From positions 1,116,001-1,180,000 of the forward strand of contig NZ_QKZI01000001.1 of NCBI RefSeq assembly GCF_003254155.1: a DNA stretch of 64,000 bases. The letters are read 5' to 3'. A program made the position numbers and the translations under genes. The DNA comes from Psychrobacillus insolitus (GTDB taxonomy: Bacteria; Bacillota; Bacilli; Bacillales_A; Planococcaceae). This document shows, piece by piece, positions 45,227-54,290 of the stretch. The notes beneath the pieces are model-generated. The model saw nothing but the letters and a program-made list of their open reading frames with translations, was not told the DNA's origin and ran no database searches. Each line of letters starts with the position of its first letter. Position 1 is the first letter of the stretch.

Positions 45227-45592
45227 TTGTATTTCGAAAACACAGGTATTGAAAACACTGTCATTGATCTAAATTTATTAGATGACCTTATGAAGAAAAA
45301 TGGTTTAGTTCGTGCAGGTCAATGGGATTACGAACGTGTAACTTATGACAAGAAATTTGAAATAAAAGAAGGCACATTCTATCTTCGAGTATTTGGTTTC
45401 ACAAAAGATGGTGATGTTGGAGCACATGATGCTAATATCACATTACTAAAACCTGCAATTGGTAAACACTACTACCCACATGGTGTAGAGTATGGTGAAG
45501 GGGAAGTATTCCCAAATCATTTATTAAAATCGTGTGAACAAACTTTAGCTACTTTAAAAACTGATTTAGCGAGTTTTAAAATTAATGCTTAA
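45227..45592 (+). CDS. YugN-like family protein
   Basis: This 121-residue protein starts MYFENTGIENTVIDLNLLDDLMKKNGLVRAGQWDYERVTYDKKFE and contains DVGAHDANITLLKPAIGKHYYPHGVEYGEGEVFP. It fits the YugN-like family of Bacillales, whose function is unknown. The TTG at 45227-45229 is chosen because AAGGAGG lies eight bases upstream. A terminator follows. Confidence 0.78.
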   Translation: MYFENTGIENTVIDLNLLDDLMKKNGLVRAGQWDYERVTYDKKFEIKEGTFYLRVFGFTKDGDVGAHDANITLLKPAIGKHYYPHGVEYGEGEVFPNHLLKSCEQTLATLKTDLASFKINA

Positions 45593-45610
45593 GTAAAAAG
45601 ATGAGTTTGG

Positions 45611-45643
45611 AAACGTTAGAGATATACTCTCTAACGTTTTTTA
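45611..45643 (+). terminator. Terminator of the YugN-like gene
   Basis: Perfect 12-base arms AAACGTTAGAGA and TCTCTAACGTTT are followed by TTTTTTA. Confidence 0.88.
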
Positions 45644-45831
45644 CTACTTAGAAAACTAGAAGAATTAGATATGTGGATAATCTTTTAAAAGAACTTGTTC
45701 GACCAGCCGCAAGTGTATTATACCAGAGGATTTGGCGTTACTAACAGACCTACCCACCGCCATTTTTCTTGTGTTCAAAAATTGTTATTTAGTCTATACT
45801 AGTTGAAATATCTTTACCAGGGGGTGACATT

Positions 45832-46887
45832 TTGAGATTGTTAAAGAAAGAATATATTAAGTACTTTCTACTGTTTTTAATCTTGTTTTTAATTGGATAT
45901 TTTATTCTTCCTATATCTGTGCCAATTGTGTTGGCCTTACTAGTTGCCATATTAATCGAACCTTTAGTTAAATTTACACAAAAAACATTCAAATGGAAAC
46001 GGAAGCTAGCAGTAATAACAAACTTTGTATTCTTTTTAGTTATTATATCCGCAATTTTATTTTTATCAATCACGAAACTAATTAGCCAACTTATTCATAC
46101 AACTACCATTTTACCTCAATATTTGAACGACTTAACTGGAGTTTGGATAAACATTCAAAATAATTTGTTTAAATATACGGAAGGGCTTCCTACAGAAGTC
46201 GTAGTATCCATTCAAAATAAATTTGAAGATACCATTAGTAGTCTGAAAGATTCTTTACTCGATATTATTAGCTATAGTAATATTACAGCACTTCTCACAT
46301 ACATACCAAATTTCTTAATTAGCTTTATTGTATTTATCATTGCCTTGTTTTTAATAATGCTTGACTTAAATAAATTGCAATATAAATTCTTTCAATATTT
46401 ATCAGACAATACTGCTGAAAAAGTTAAGTTTATGTATTCAGGGATAAAAAAAGTAATAGTTGGTTTTTTGAAGGCACAATTTTTAGCTAGTCTCTTCATT
46501 CTTGGTGCATCCTTTATAGGACTATTATTTATAATTCCCAAATATGCATTAGTGATGTCCATTGTTATTTGGATTATTGATCTTATTCCAATTCTCGGTT
46601 CAATCATTATAGTTGCTCCATGGGCTACCTACTACTTATTAATAGGAGATGTAGCAATGGGAACAAAATTATCCATACTTGCGATCGTTCTATTAATCAT
46701 TAGAAGAGCAGTTGAACCAAAACTTATGGGCTCACAAATGGGAGTATCACCCCTAGCAATATTAATCGCAATGTTTATAGGTGCTCAATTATTAGGTGTA
46801 TTAGGATTTTTAATAGGTCCCCTTTTAGTCATTTTGTTCATAACAGCTAAAGAATCAGGAATAATAAAAATGAATTTTAAAGTATAA
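45832..46887 (+). CDS. AI-2E family transporter
   Basis: This 351-residue polytopic protein has seven to eight membrane segments. The family C-terminal signature is VIWIIDLIPILGSIIIVAPWATYYLLIGD and RRAVEPKLMGSQMGVSPLAILIAMFIGAQLLGVLGFLIGPLLV. Members include sporulation protein YtvI and ion/H+ antiporters; exported substrates vary. I cannot decide among them here. The TTG start follows AGGGGGTGACATT. Confidence 0.85.
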   Translation: MRLLKKEYIKYFLLFLILFLIGYFILPISVPIVLALLVAILIEPLVKFTQKTFKWKRKLAVITNFVFFLVIISAILFLSITKLISQLIHTTTILPQYLNDLTGVWINIQNNLFKYTEGLPTEVVVSIQNKFEDTISSLKDSLLDIISYSNITALLTYIPNFLISFIVFIIALFLIMLDLNKLQYKFFQYLSDNTAEKVKFMYSGIKKVIVGFLKAQFLASLFILGASFIGLLFIIPKYALVMSIVIWIIDLIPILGSIIIVAPWATYYLLIGDVAMGTKLSILAIVLLIIRRAVEPKLMGSQMGVSPLAILIAMFIGAQLLGVLGFLIGPLLVILFITAKESGIIKMNFKV

Positions 46888-46917
46888 AAGCCAACACATT
46901 ACGGCGTGTTGGCTTTT
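46886..46917. terminator. Bidirectional terminator between the AI-2E transporter gene and ctaM
   Basis: Arms AAAAGCCAACAC and GTGTTGGCTTTT are perfect over 12 bases. T tails occur on both strands. Confidence 0.88.
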
Positions 46918-46931
46918 ATCTATATATTTAA

Positions 46932-47393
46932 TTAACCACCGAGAATCGCTTTAAAGACAGAGGTTGTTTCTCCTCCAGCGTAAAACACATAGAGTAGTAA
47001 ATAAACGGCTAATCCTGTAATCGCTACAAAAAACCAAATTATACTTGTAATAGGTCCGATTTTGCGATGTTTCTTAATATTATTTTTATAGCCTAAGTAT
47101 ATTGTCACTAATCCAAATACTGCACCTACAGTAGCTAAAGTAATATGGAAAATTAAAAATACAGTGTAATACACTTTGATATCATCAGGTCCACCGAATG
47201 CGGTGTTTCCGATGAATAGTGTTCGGGATACATAAATGATAAAAAACGTTAAAGCTGATATAGCAGCTGCAAACATCGTTTTTTTATGTGCTTCAATTTT
47301 TTTCTTTGATACTAAAATCCAACCGATTGCTACTAGTACAGCACTTAAAACAATAAAAAATGTACTAATCGTCGGTAAAAGTGGTAAATTCAT
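46932..47393 (-). CDS. ctaM: DUF420 heme-copper oxidase assembly protein CtaM
   Basis: This 153-residue protein has five hydrophobic segments and the DUF420 pattern. His residues are seen in AHKKTMF and VFLIFHITLATVGAVFG. Members (YozB, CtaM) are needed for maturation of aa3-type terminal oxidases. The ATG at 47391-47393 is chosen: GGGGAG lies seven bases upstream. It follows ctaG on the same strand, completing the cta assembly genes. Confidence 0.85.
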   Translation of the reverse strand: MNLPLLPTISTFFIVLSAVLVAIGWILVSKKKIEAHKKTMFAAAISALTFFIIYVSRTLFIGNTAFGGPDDIKVYYTVFLIFHITLATVGAVFGLVTIYLGYKNNIKKHRKIGPITSIIWFFVAITGLAVYLLLYVFYAGGETTSVFKAILGG

Positions 47394-47425
47394 TTTCATT
47401 CTCCCCAAATCACATAATTAAATTT

Positions 47426-48337
47426 TTATAATTTTGATTGAAATTGTAAGTCATCTAATGCTTTTTGAGTTATTTCTTCCGCATTATCTTGTTCATTTTT
47501 ATACCATTTGAAGAAAATAGATCCTAAAACTACCCCATAAATAACTTCTTGAATAATTTTCATCAAAATTCCACCTAATTGCTGGTCTGCTAGAGCCGTC
47601 ATATTGGAAAATAACTCAGGACCCGAGAGCGTTAAACCTGCTAACGTACTAGCTGGTACACATAGTTCCATTGCCTTTAACCATGCATCTCCATTAGTAT
47701 ATGTTTCATACATAGCCGTTCCAGAGAAGATAATAAGTGCACAAGCTGGAGTAATCAATACAGCACTTGCGATAAGATAACCAATCTTTTTAAGACCATG
47801 TAATGTCGCTTTATCTTTAATCACATCTACGACAGACCACCACATAAAGATTGCAGATAAAAATAGGATGAATGTGTATGAACCATGCAAGCCTTCATCT
47901 AATTTAATAAAATCCAAAACTAATGGTATGTGGTAGAAAGAAAATAAACCAGAAAATGCAATGAGGGCCAATAATGGTTTCGTTACAATCGGAAAAACTT
48001 TACGAACAACAGGAAGATCAATAACTGCCTTCCAAACCCACCATGGAATACCCTTTATTAATAAAGGTGGTATCAATAATAGTAATATTGCCATTTGCGT
48101 CATGTGATAGGTAAACATAATATGAGCCATTAAATCCACAGGTGATCCTTTAATGATATAGAATATTACTAGACTTGTTAAAAAATATGCTGCCTCTTTA
48201 CGAGTTAATGGTTCTGAAACTTTAAAATCTCCACGCCACTTAACAGTAATCAAAAAATACAATATCGTAAAAACTACTAAAACACCAATCATCACTGGAC
48301 TCCAATTTGCTTGGAAACCAAATATACTTAAAGACAT
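47426..48337 (-). CDS. ctaG: Cytochrome c oxidase assembly factor CtaG
   Basis: This 303-residue polytopic protein (about seven membrane segments) belongs to the Caa3_CtaG family, which is required for CuB or heme insertion into caa3 oxidase in B. subtilis. Characteristic regions are MAHIMFTYHMTQMAILLLLIPPLLIKGIPWWVW and DLPVVRKVFPIVTKPLLALIAFSGLFSFYHIPLV. It lies downstream of ctaF, as in B. subtilis, but here separated by about 660 bases of repeat-bearing sequence. Confidence 0.9.
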   Translation of the reverse strand: MSLSIFGFQANWSPVMIGVLVVFTILYFLITVKWRGDFKVSEPLTRKEAAYFLTSLVIFYIIKGSPVDLMAHIMFTYHMTQMAILLLLIPPLLIKGIPWWVWKAVIDLPVVRKVFPIVTKPLLALIAFSGLFSFYHIPLVLDFIKLDEGLHGSYTFILFLSAIFMWWSVVDVIKDKATLHGLKKIGYLIASAVLITPACALIIFSGTAMYETYTNGDAWLKAMELCVPASTLAGLTLSGPELFSNMTALADQQLGGILMKIIQEVIYGVVLGSIFFKWYKNEQDNAEEITQKALDDLQFQSKL

Positions 48338-48349
48338 ATGCCTCTTCAC

Positions 48350-48700
48350 TCCTTTTCAGTGACTCTCCCTATTATATAGGTCAAGCTTTATAACTTCAAT
48401 GTAAGAACTATGACAAATATATGTATATAAGAAAACCGCTAAAGCGCCCTTTTTCTATATGGACTTTAACGGTTCGCTTTGGACGAAACTTATGGTAACT
48501 GGTTAAACGATAAAAACATTCAAGAAAATAGGGCAAATACTTTTGGGAATAAAAGAGGAGATCCTTTTCTACAAAAGATACTAGGAGTAAATAAGACTCT
48601 GTGTAGGAGTGTCTCAAAAGAATGGAGTAGCATTCATCCAAGTAAGAGGAGACATGACAGCCAAAATTGCATCTTTGGCGTCCTCTTTAGGTAAGCATGC
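48350..48700. other. Gene-free stretch between ctaG and element C3
   Basis: This is the left half of a 650-base gap. A hairpin-like pair ACCGCTAAAG/CTTTAACGGT lies at about 48436-48475. Short frames on both strands have no ribosome site or recognisable product. I see no gene here; it may be an eroded mobile or repeat sequence. Confidence 0.5.
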
Positions 48701-48945
48701 GGCTCCTCTCTTCTTAACCAAAGCTTTCACACAATGATTCCGATTATTTTTGGAGAGCGGCGGACAGTTGTAAGCTACACGATGACTAAAAAGAGGAGTG
48801 GCTTAAGAAAGTGACGTAGTCGCTTTCTTAAGCCACTGTTTTTCTTTTAAGTAAAATTGTAAGCAATAATACTGTCCAAAGCGACTAAAAGAAATTGTAC
48901 AAACTGTATTCCAGTATTGTGAAATTCTTATACTTTCTTATTATT
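48700..48945. repeat. Dispersed hairpin element, family C, copy 3
   Basis: Inverted repeat AGTGGCTTAAGAAAG (48797-48811) pairs with 48823-48837. The loop contains GACGTAGTC, which can itself pair. The left flank (TTATTTTTGGAGAGCGG...GACAG...ACTAAAAAGAG) matches copy 2. The right flank (GTACAAACTGTATTCCAG...GAAATTCTTATACTTTCTTATT) matches copy 1. Confidence 0.8.
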
Positions 48946-48947
48946 TA

Positions 48948-48985
48948 AGAAAAGCCGATACTAAGAAAAATCTTAGTATCGGCTC
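48948..48985 (-). terminator. Terminator of the ctaCDEF operon
   Basis: Perfect 13-base arms GCCGATACTAAGA and TCTTAGTATCGGC have an AAAA loop and a TTTTCTT tail on the minus strand. Confidence 0.88.
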
Positions 48986-48998
48986 TTTGTATGTTTTT

Positions 48999-49334
48999 TT
49001 AGTTCCACCAAACAATTGTTAAGAAAGTTAAAAAGAGAGTAAATCCTAGTATTGCACCACTGTATAAAAAGAATGCTGCCATACCATGGTTCTTTTCACT
49101 CATATGCATAAAATAGTAAAGTTGAAGTACTACTTGAATTGCAGCGAGTAAAAGAAGGATTGGTACAATGAAATACTCTGAGAAGCCTGCAGCAACAGCG
49201 CTAAATGCAATTAAAGTTAAGAAAATCATAATTGCAAATGTTGTTACTTGACCACGCATTGCCTCTCTTCTTACGCGGCGAGTATACTCATACTCAGTTT
49301 GTGATTTCGAATATACGTGAGCGTCATGTGACAT
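48999..49334 (-). CDS. ctaF: Cytochrome c oxidase subunit IVB (CtaF)
   Basis: This 111-residue protein has three membrane segments (about 29-48, 52-72 and 85-108) and the prokaryotic COX4 pattern VLQLYYFMHMSEKNHG. It is the small subunit of the caa3/aa3 oxidase and starts one base after the ctaE stop. It is the last gene of ctaCDEF. Confidence 0.93.
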   Translation of the reverse strand: MSHDAHVYSKSQTEYEYTRRVRREAMRGQVTTFAIMIFLTLIAFSAVAAGFSEYFIVPILLLLAAIQVVLQLYYFMHMSEKNHGMAAFFLYSGAILGFTLFLTFLTIVWWN

Positions 49335-49335
49335 A

Positions 49336-49962
49336 TTAACCTACAACTCCCATCAAGTATACTACTGTAAAGATAAATACCCACACAACATCGATGAAGT
49401 GCCAGTATAAAGAAGCAGTATAGTATTTTGGTGCATTATACAAACTAAATCCACGTTTCGCATTACGGATTAATAATAAAATAATCCATCCTAAACCAAT
49501 AGCTACGTGAAGACCATGTGTTCCTACTAAAGTAAAGAAAGCTGTTGAGAAAGCACTTTGTCCATAAGTAAATCCTAAATGTACGTAGTGATTAAACTCA
49601 TAAATTTCTAAACATAAGAATGCTATACCTAAAATTACAGTAATTGCTAACCAAGTTTGCATTCCTTTGAAGTTATGATTTTTCATATGATACATTGCAT
49701 ACACACTTGTTAATGAAGAAGTTAATAAGATCATCGTCATAACAAATACTAATGGCAATTCAAATAAAGTTTGAGTAGAAAACTCCATACCACTTGGTCC
49801 TTTGTTTTTAAGTGCTAAATAAGTAGCGAACAAACTTGAAAATAATACAGTTTCTCCAGCTAGAAAGAGCCAGAAACCTAAAAATTTGTTTTTACCTTCT
49901 AATGTTACTTGCTCAGGATGATCTGGCCAAGATTGTGGGGTGTACTTCGTATTAAAGTCCAT
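49336..49962 (-). CDS. ctaE: Cytochrome c oxidase subunit III (CtaE)
   Basis: This 208-residue membrane protein has five hydrophobic segments. Typical COX3 motifs are GFWLFLAGETVLFSSLFATY and GTHGLHVAIGLGWIILL, ending with YWHFIDVVWVFIFTVVYL. Its start codon overlaps the ctaD stop by one base (TAATG). Confidence 0.95.
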   Translation of the reverse strand: MDFNTKYTPQSWPDHPEQVTLEGKNKFLGFWLFLAGETVLFSSLFATYLALKNKGPSGMEFSTQTLFELPLVFVMTMILLTSSLTSVYAMYHMKNHNFKGMQTWLAITVILGIAFLCLEIYEFNHYVHLGFTYGQSAFSTAFFTLVGTHGLHVAIGLGWIILLLIRNAKRGFSLYNAPKYYTASLYWHFIDVVWVFIFTVVYLMGVVG

Positions 49963-51827
49963 TATTTGTTACCCCCTTCATTTTTCAATATATCTTCTTT
50001 ATGAACATGGAAACCATGATCATCTTTGATAGAACGAATTGCCATAGAAGCAAAAGTAATAGCTAAACCTAATACTAATACAGGAATTGCCCAATCCTTT
50101 TCACCATTGTAAAGTGCTCCAAAAGAAGCTACGAATAATCCGAATGACATAACAAGTGGAATGATAGAACCGTTTGGCATATGAATATCAGAAAGTGGTT
50201 CTGCATATGTCATACCTTCTTTATTCCCCTCTTGTTTTTCAATCCAGAAAGTATCCAGTCCACGTACAAGTGGTGTTTGTTTAAAGTTGTAGAAAGGAAT
50301 TGGTTGTGGAATAGCCCATTCTAATGTACGGCCATCTCCCCAAGGATCATTTCCAACTTTTTCATTTTTAACAATTGTAATAATTACGTTAACTACTAAT
50401 ATGATTACACCAATCGCCATCAAAATAGCACCTAAAGAACTGATTAAGTTGAATGTATCCCAACCTTGATCTGCACCGAAAGTAAATACGCGACGTGGCA
50501 TACCCATTAGACCTAAGAAATGTTGAATAAAGAATGTACAGTGGAAACCGATAAAGAAGAACCAGAAAGTCCATTTACCTAATTTTTCACTTAACATTTG
50601 ATTAAACATTAAAGGCCAATATAAATGTACCGCTGCTAAAATCGCAAGAACTACCCCACCAACAATTACATAGTGGAAATGAGCAACGATAAAGTATGAA
50701 TCATGTAATTGATAATCAAGTGGTGCTGCAGCTTGCATAATACCTGTTACTCCACCTGCTACGAATGATGGAATGAATCCTAAAGCATACAGCATTGGAA
50801 CCGTAACTTTAATACTTCCTCCCCAAATTGTAAGCAGCCAGTTAAAGATTTTCATACCTGTTGGAACAGCGATTGCCATTGTAGCAACTGAGAAAATCGC
50901 ATTAGCTGTTGGCCCTAATCCAACTGTGAACATATGGTGAGCCCAAACCATGAATCCTAAGAAACCGATTAATACGGTTGCAAATACCATAGAAGAGTAA
51001 CCAAACAAACGTTTTCTAGAGAATAAAGAGAATATTTCAGAGAAAATACCAAACGCAGGTAATATTAAAATATATACTTCAGGATGTCCGAATATCCAGA
51101 ATAAATGCTCCCAAATTATCGTATTACCACCCATTGTATGATCAAAGAAATTACCGCCAAACATACGGTCAAAAATCAAGAAGAAAAGACCAACTGTAAG
51201 TGGTGGGAATGCGAATAAGATTAAAGCACTTGCAACAAATGTAGTCCAAGTAAATAGCGGCATACGCATGTATGTCATACCAGGAGCACGCATATTAATT
51301 ATTGTTACAAGGAAGTTTATACCAGCTATATATGTCCCTGCACCCGAAACCTGGAGTCCTAATGCATAAAAATCAACTCCATGTCCTTCAGAGGCTAATG
51401 ACAAGGACGCATACGAAGTCCACCCAGCGTCAGGTGCTCCGCCCATAAACCATGATAAGTTAAGGAAAAGTCCTCCGAATAGGAATAACCAAAATCCAAG
51501 TGCATTTAAAAATGGAAATGCAACATCACGTGCCCCAATTTGTAAAGGCATAACGGCATTCATGAAAGCAAATAATAACGGCATGGCCGCAAGGAATATC
51601 ATGGTTGTACCATGCATTGTAATAATTTCATTAAATAAACCAGCACTAACAAAATCATTATCCGGTTTTGCTAATTGAATACGTATAAGCATCGCCTCGA
51701 TACCACCGATTACGAAGAACAATCCACCGGCAGCGAGATAAAGGATAGCGATTTTCTTATGGTCGACTGTTGTTAAATAGTCCCACAGGCTTGCGCCAAA
51801 GCCTTTTTTCTTTGCAATCGAACTCAC
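49962..51827 (-). CDS. ctaD: Cytochrome c oxidase subunit I (CtaD)
   Basis: This 621-residue heme-copper oxidase catalytic subunit binds heme a, heme a3 and CuB. Ligand motifs are MHGTTMIFLAAMP (His for heme a), WIFGHPEVYILILPAFG (CuB His and the His-Tyr crosslink), WAHHMFTVG (CuB His pair) and HDSYFIVAHFHYV (heme a3 and heme a His). The protein has the two extra C-terminal helices of the Bacillus type. The GTG at 51825-51827 is preferred since AAGGAGG lies eight bases upstream; an ATG six codons earlier overlaps that site. Confidence 0.97.
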   Translation of the reverse strand: MSSIAKKKGFGASLWDYLTTVDHKKIAILYLAAGGLFFVIGGIEAMLIRIQLAKPDNDFVSAGLFNEIITMHGTTMIFLAAMPLLFAFMNAVMPLQIGARDVAFPFLNALGFWLFLFGGLFLNLSWFMGGAPDAGWTSYASLSLASEGHGVDFYALGLQVSGAGTYIAGINFLVTIINMRAPGMTYMRMPLFTWTTFVASALILFAFPPLTVGLFFLIFDRMFGGNFFDHTMGGNTIIWEHLFWIFGHPEVYILILPAFGIFSEIFSLFSRKRLFGYSSMVFATVLIGFLGFMVWAHHMFTVGLGPTANAIFSVATMAIAVPTGMKIFNWLLTIWGGSIKVTVPMLYALGFIPSFVAGGVTGIMQAAAPLDYQLHDSYFIVAHFHYVIVGGVVLAILAAVHLYWPLMFNQMLSEKLGKWTFWFFFIGFHCTFFIQHFLGLMGMPRRVFTFGADQGWDTFNLISSLGAILMAIGVIILVVNVIITIVKNEKVGNDPWGDGRTLEWAIPQPIPFYNFKQTPLVRGLDTFWIEKQEGNKEGMTYAEPLSDIHMPNGSIIPLVMSFGLFVASFGALYNGEKDWAIPVLVLGLAITFASMAIRSIKDDHGFHVHKEDILKNEGGNK

Positions 51828-51860
51828 AACTTTAACCTCCTTCATAATTATCTATTGAAC

Positions 51861-52943
51861 TTATTTTTCAACAGATAGTCCCATTAAATATTCTGCAAGA
51901 GCATCAAGTTGCTCTTCACTAAATTTTTCGCCATTGTTTATTTCTTCAGGCTGCGGCATTAAGTTACCAGGTTTGTGGCTTTCTGGATCATTAATCCAAT
52001 TTTTAACGTTTTCTTCTGTTAAATCCATAAAACCTGCAACGCGGTTACGATCACCAAATGTAGCAAGGTTAGGTCCAACTCCACCTGCAGTACCAGCACC
52101 TGAAGTAGCATGACATGCGATACAGCTTGTAGTGAAGATTTCTTCTCCTGATGTAGCAAGTTCACCTTGTGCTACATGTTCAGTAGTTTTCATCGTTTCA
52201 GCCCATACATCAAAATCTTTACGATCAATTGTTTTCACTTTGAAATCCATTAAAGCATGTGAAGGACCACAAAGTTCTGCACATTTCCCGTAGAATACTC
52301 CATCTTTTAAGCCTGCAGATTCTTTGTCAAATGTTAAGTAGAACTGATTTACGTTTTCTACGTTCGTATCCATTTTTCCACCAGCTGTTGGTATCCAGAA
52401 TGAATGCTTTACATCAGCTGCTTTTAAGTTAAAGTATACTTTTTCATTTGTAGGAACTACTAATTCTTGTGAAGTTACAATACCTAAATCTGGGTATTCA
52501 AACTCCCACCAATATAATTTTGCAGTTACATTTACAGTCACTGCTTCTTTGTTTCCTTCTGCATCTACTGCTGTCATTCCTGACACATCAGCGTGCTTAT
52601 ATGTATAAGCTACTGTTGGAATAGCAAGTACGATTAGCAGAAGAATTGGAATAACTGTCCAAATAATTTCAAGCGTCATACTTCCTTCCACTTGTTTAGG
52701 AATAACATTTTCCCCAACTTTAGAACGACGGAATTTCACGATTGCAAGTACATAAATAATTAAAACTACTACAATTACAATTGCCATAATGCCAGTAGAT
52801 AGTAGTAATAAATTAAATTGTTCTTTTCCGACTTGACCAGCAGGTGTAAGTGTAGATAAGTATTCTTCCCCACAACCCGATAAGAAAATCGTTAAAACTG
52901 CTAATAGTGAATAAAGTCGCCACTTTTTAAGCCCTTTCATCAT
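51861..52943 (-). CDS. ctaC: Cytochrome c oxidase subunit II with fused cytochrome c (CtaC)
   Basis: This lipoprotein of about 360 residues starts MMKGLKKWRL and has a lipobox LSGC with Cys24 as the modified residue. Two membrane segments follow. The CuA domain carries HSFWIPTAGGKMD and CAELCGPSHALM. A C-terminal cytochrome c domain binds heme through CIACH near residue 284, with a Met ligand expected in NLMPQPEE. The fused cytochrome makes this a caa3-type oxidase. The first ATG 14 codons upstream lacks a ribosome site. It is the first gene of ctaCDEF. Confidence 0.95.
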   Translation of the reverse strand: MMKGLKKWRLYSLLAVLTIFLSGCGEEYLSTLTPAGQVGKEQFNLLLLSTGIMAIVIVVVLIIYVLAIVKFRRSKVGENVIPKQVEGSMTLEIIWTVIPILLLIVLAIPTVAYTYKHADVSGMTAVDAEGNKEAVTVNVTAKLYWWEFEYPDLGIVTSQELVVPTNEKVYFNLKAADVKHSFWIPTAGGKMDTNVENVNQFYLTFDKESAGLKDGVFYGKCAELCGPSHALMDFKVKTIDRKDFDVWAETMKTTEHVAQGELATSGEEIFTTSCIACHATSGAGTAGGVGPNLATFGDRNRVAGFMDLTEENVKNWINDPESHKPGNLMPQPEEINNGEKFSEEQLDALAEYLMGLSVEK

Positions 52944-53041
52944 AGCTAAATCAAACCCCTCTTTCTTTGTTGTATTCATGTGCATTTGGACTGTAGTTCT
53001 GTTCTATTTGAATTCTAAAAAATAAGAAAGAATTCCAAATG

Positions 53042-53965
53042 TTAAACAAAAATGGAAAAGATAATCATGGAAACAAACAGGATGACCATGTAATTTAGTG
53101 AATACACAAACATACCAGTAGCCCATTTCAAATCATCTTTCACGCGGAAACCTTTAATCGAAAGTATTAGCCAACCTATATTCAATGCGGTGGCTAAAAC
53201 AATGAAGCCAATCCCAAGTTCCATTAATAAAAATGGTAATGGGAACAAGAAGATAATCCATAAAAGCATTGATCTTTTCGTACGTTCAAATCCTTTTACT
53301 ACAGGCAGCATTGGGATGCCAGCTGATCTGTATTCTTCTGTTCTCTTCATTGCAAGCGCATAAAAATGCGGTGGTTGCCAAATAAACATTATTAAGAATA
53401 AAGCTAATGCTCCAAGACTTAAAGTTGGCTCAACTGCAGCCCATCCAATAAGTGGTGGTATGGCACCTGAGATACTTCCTACTATCGTATTACTAACATA
53501 TCTTCTCTTGGACCACATCGAATATAAAACTACGTAACTAATGATTCCTGCCAGTCCCCAAACCCCCGCAGAAGTTGAAGCCATAAATAACAAAATTTCA
53601 CCTACAACTAATAATGTAAAAGAAGTAATCAGCACGGCTGATGGTGTAAATCTCCCAGTTACAGTAGGTCTAGTTCTTTTGCTCTTCATGACAGGGTCAA
53701 TATCACGATCGATAAAGTTATTCATAGCTGCAGAACCAGCAATGATCAATGCTGTCCCAAAAAGAGTTAAGAATAACAAATCTAACTCTTTAAGAAAATT
53801 ACGGTTAGTAAATTGAAAAGCTAACCAAATACCAGTAAACGTAGTAATTAAATTTGAATTAACGATTCCGATTTTGATTAGAGATAGAAAGTCTTTTAAT
53901 AAAGTTGTGTTTACTATTTCAGGTTCTGTCTTTGTTGTAGCGGTGATTGAATTACCATTTGACAT
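53042..53965 (-). CDS. ctaB: Protoheme IX farnesyltransferase (heme O synthase)
   Basis: This 307-residue UbiA-family prenyltransferase has about nine membrane segments. The prenyl-diphosphate/Mg motif is NNFIDRDIDPVMKSKRTRP near 87-105. A second loop is SIWQPPHFYALAMKRTEEYRSAGIPMLP-like (MFIWQPPHFYALAMK). It converts heme B to heme O for the oxidase. It lies upstream of ctaC on the same strand and divergent from ctaA. ATG after GAGGGGCAGC. Confidence 0.96.
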   Translation of the reverse strand: MSNGNSITATTKTEPEIVNTTLLKDFLSLIKIGIVNSNLITTFTGIWLAFQFTNRNFLKELDLLFLTLFGTALIIAGSAAMNNFIDRDIDPVMKSKRTRPTVTGRFTPSAVLITSFTLLVVGEILLFMASTSAGVWGLAGIISYVVLYSMWSKRRYVSNTIVGSISGAIPPLIGWAAVEPTLSLGALALFLIMFIWQPPHFYALAMKRTEEYRSAGIPMLPVVKGFERTKRSMLLWIIFLFPLPFLLMELGIGFIVLATALNIGWLILSIKGFRVKDDLKWATGMFVYSLNYMVILFVSMIIFSIFV

Positions 53966-54290
53966 GCTGCCCCTCCTTTCAAAGTTGTAAGCATATTCCG
54001 CTATTCTTTACTATATCGAAAAACTCTTTAGATTTCTATAGTTAAAAGAGAATTTCTAAATAATAAGTGCTGAGAAGGCTCAAACAAATGTATAACAGTA
54101 TCAATAGTAAGTCATTTTACATTGTCTTTTGTGAATGTTCGAGTACTAAATTATGTACAATTTGTGAAATACTTCAGACTTCTTTTAGTCTTCTAAGGAT
54201 AAACATTGTATTTTTATCAATATTTCGATATCATCTTAAATGCAGATACCGTCTTTTTAGACGAGCAAGATACATAAAGTAGGTGGCTTA
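53966..54290. promoter_or_regulatory. Divergent ctaB/ctaA control region with ResD-like boxes
   Basis: This 325-base gap separates two divergent heme A genes. TTTGTGAAT (54128-54136) is an exact match to the ResD target described in B. subtilis, and TTTGTGAAA (54161-54169) is a near match, 33 bases away. Hence ResDE control of ctaA and/or ctaB is likely. Core promoter hexamers are not clear enough to assign. A 71-codon frame in this gap has no support. Confidence 0.6.

Noticed and set aside
48408-48694. Overlapping short frames on both strands between ctaG and ctaF
   Set aside because: No Shine-Dalgarno, no conserved pattern; the region is repeat-bearing spacer.
53007-53040. Inverted repeat GAATTCT/AGAATTC between ctaB and ctaC as a terminator
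   Set aside because: There is no T run after it and ctaB-ctaC spacing suggests cotranscription; left unassigned.
54067-54282. 71-codon plus-strand frame upstream of ctaA
   Set aside because: It overlaps the ResD-like boxes and has no ribosome site; more likely control DNA.
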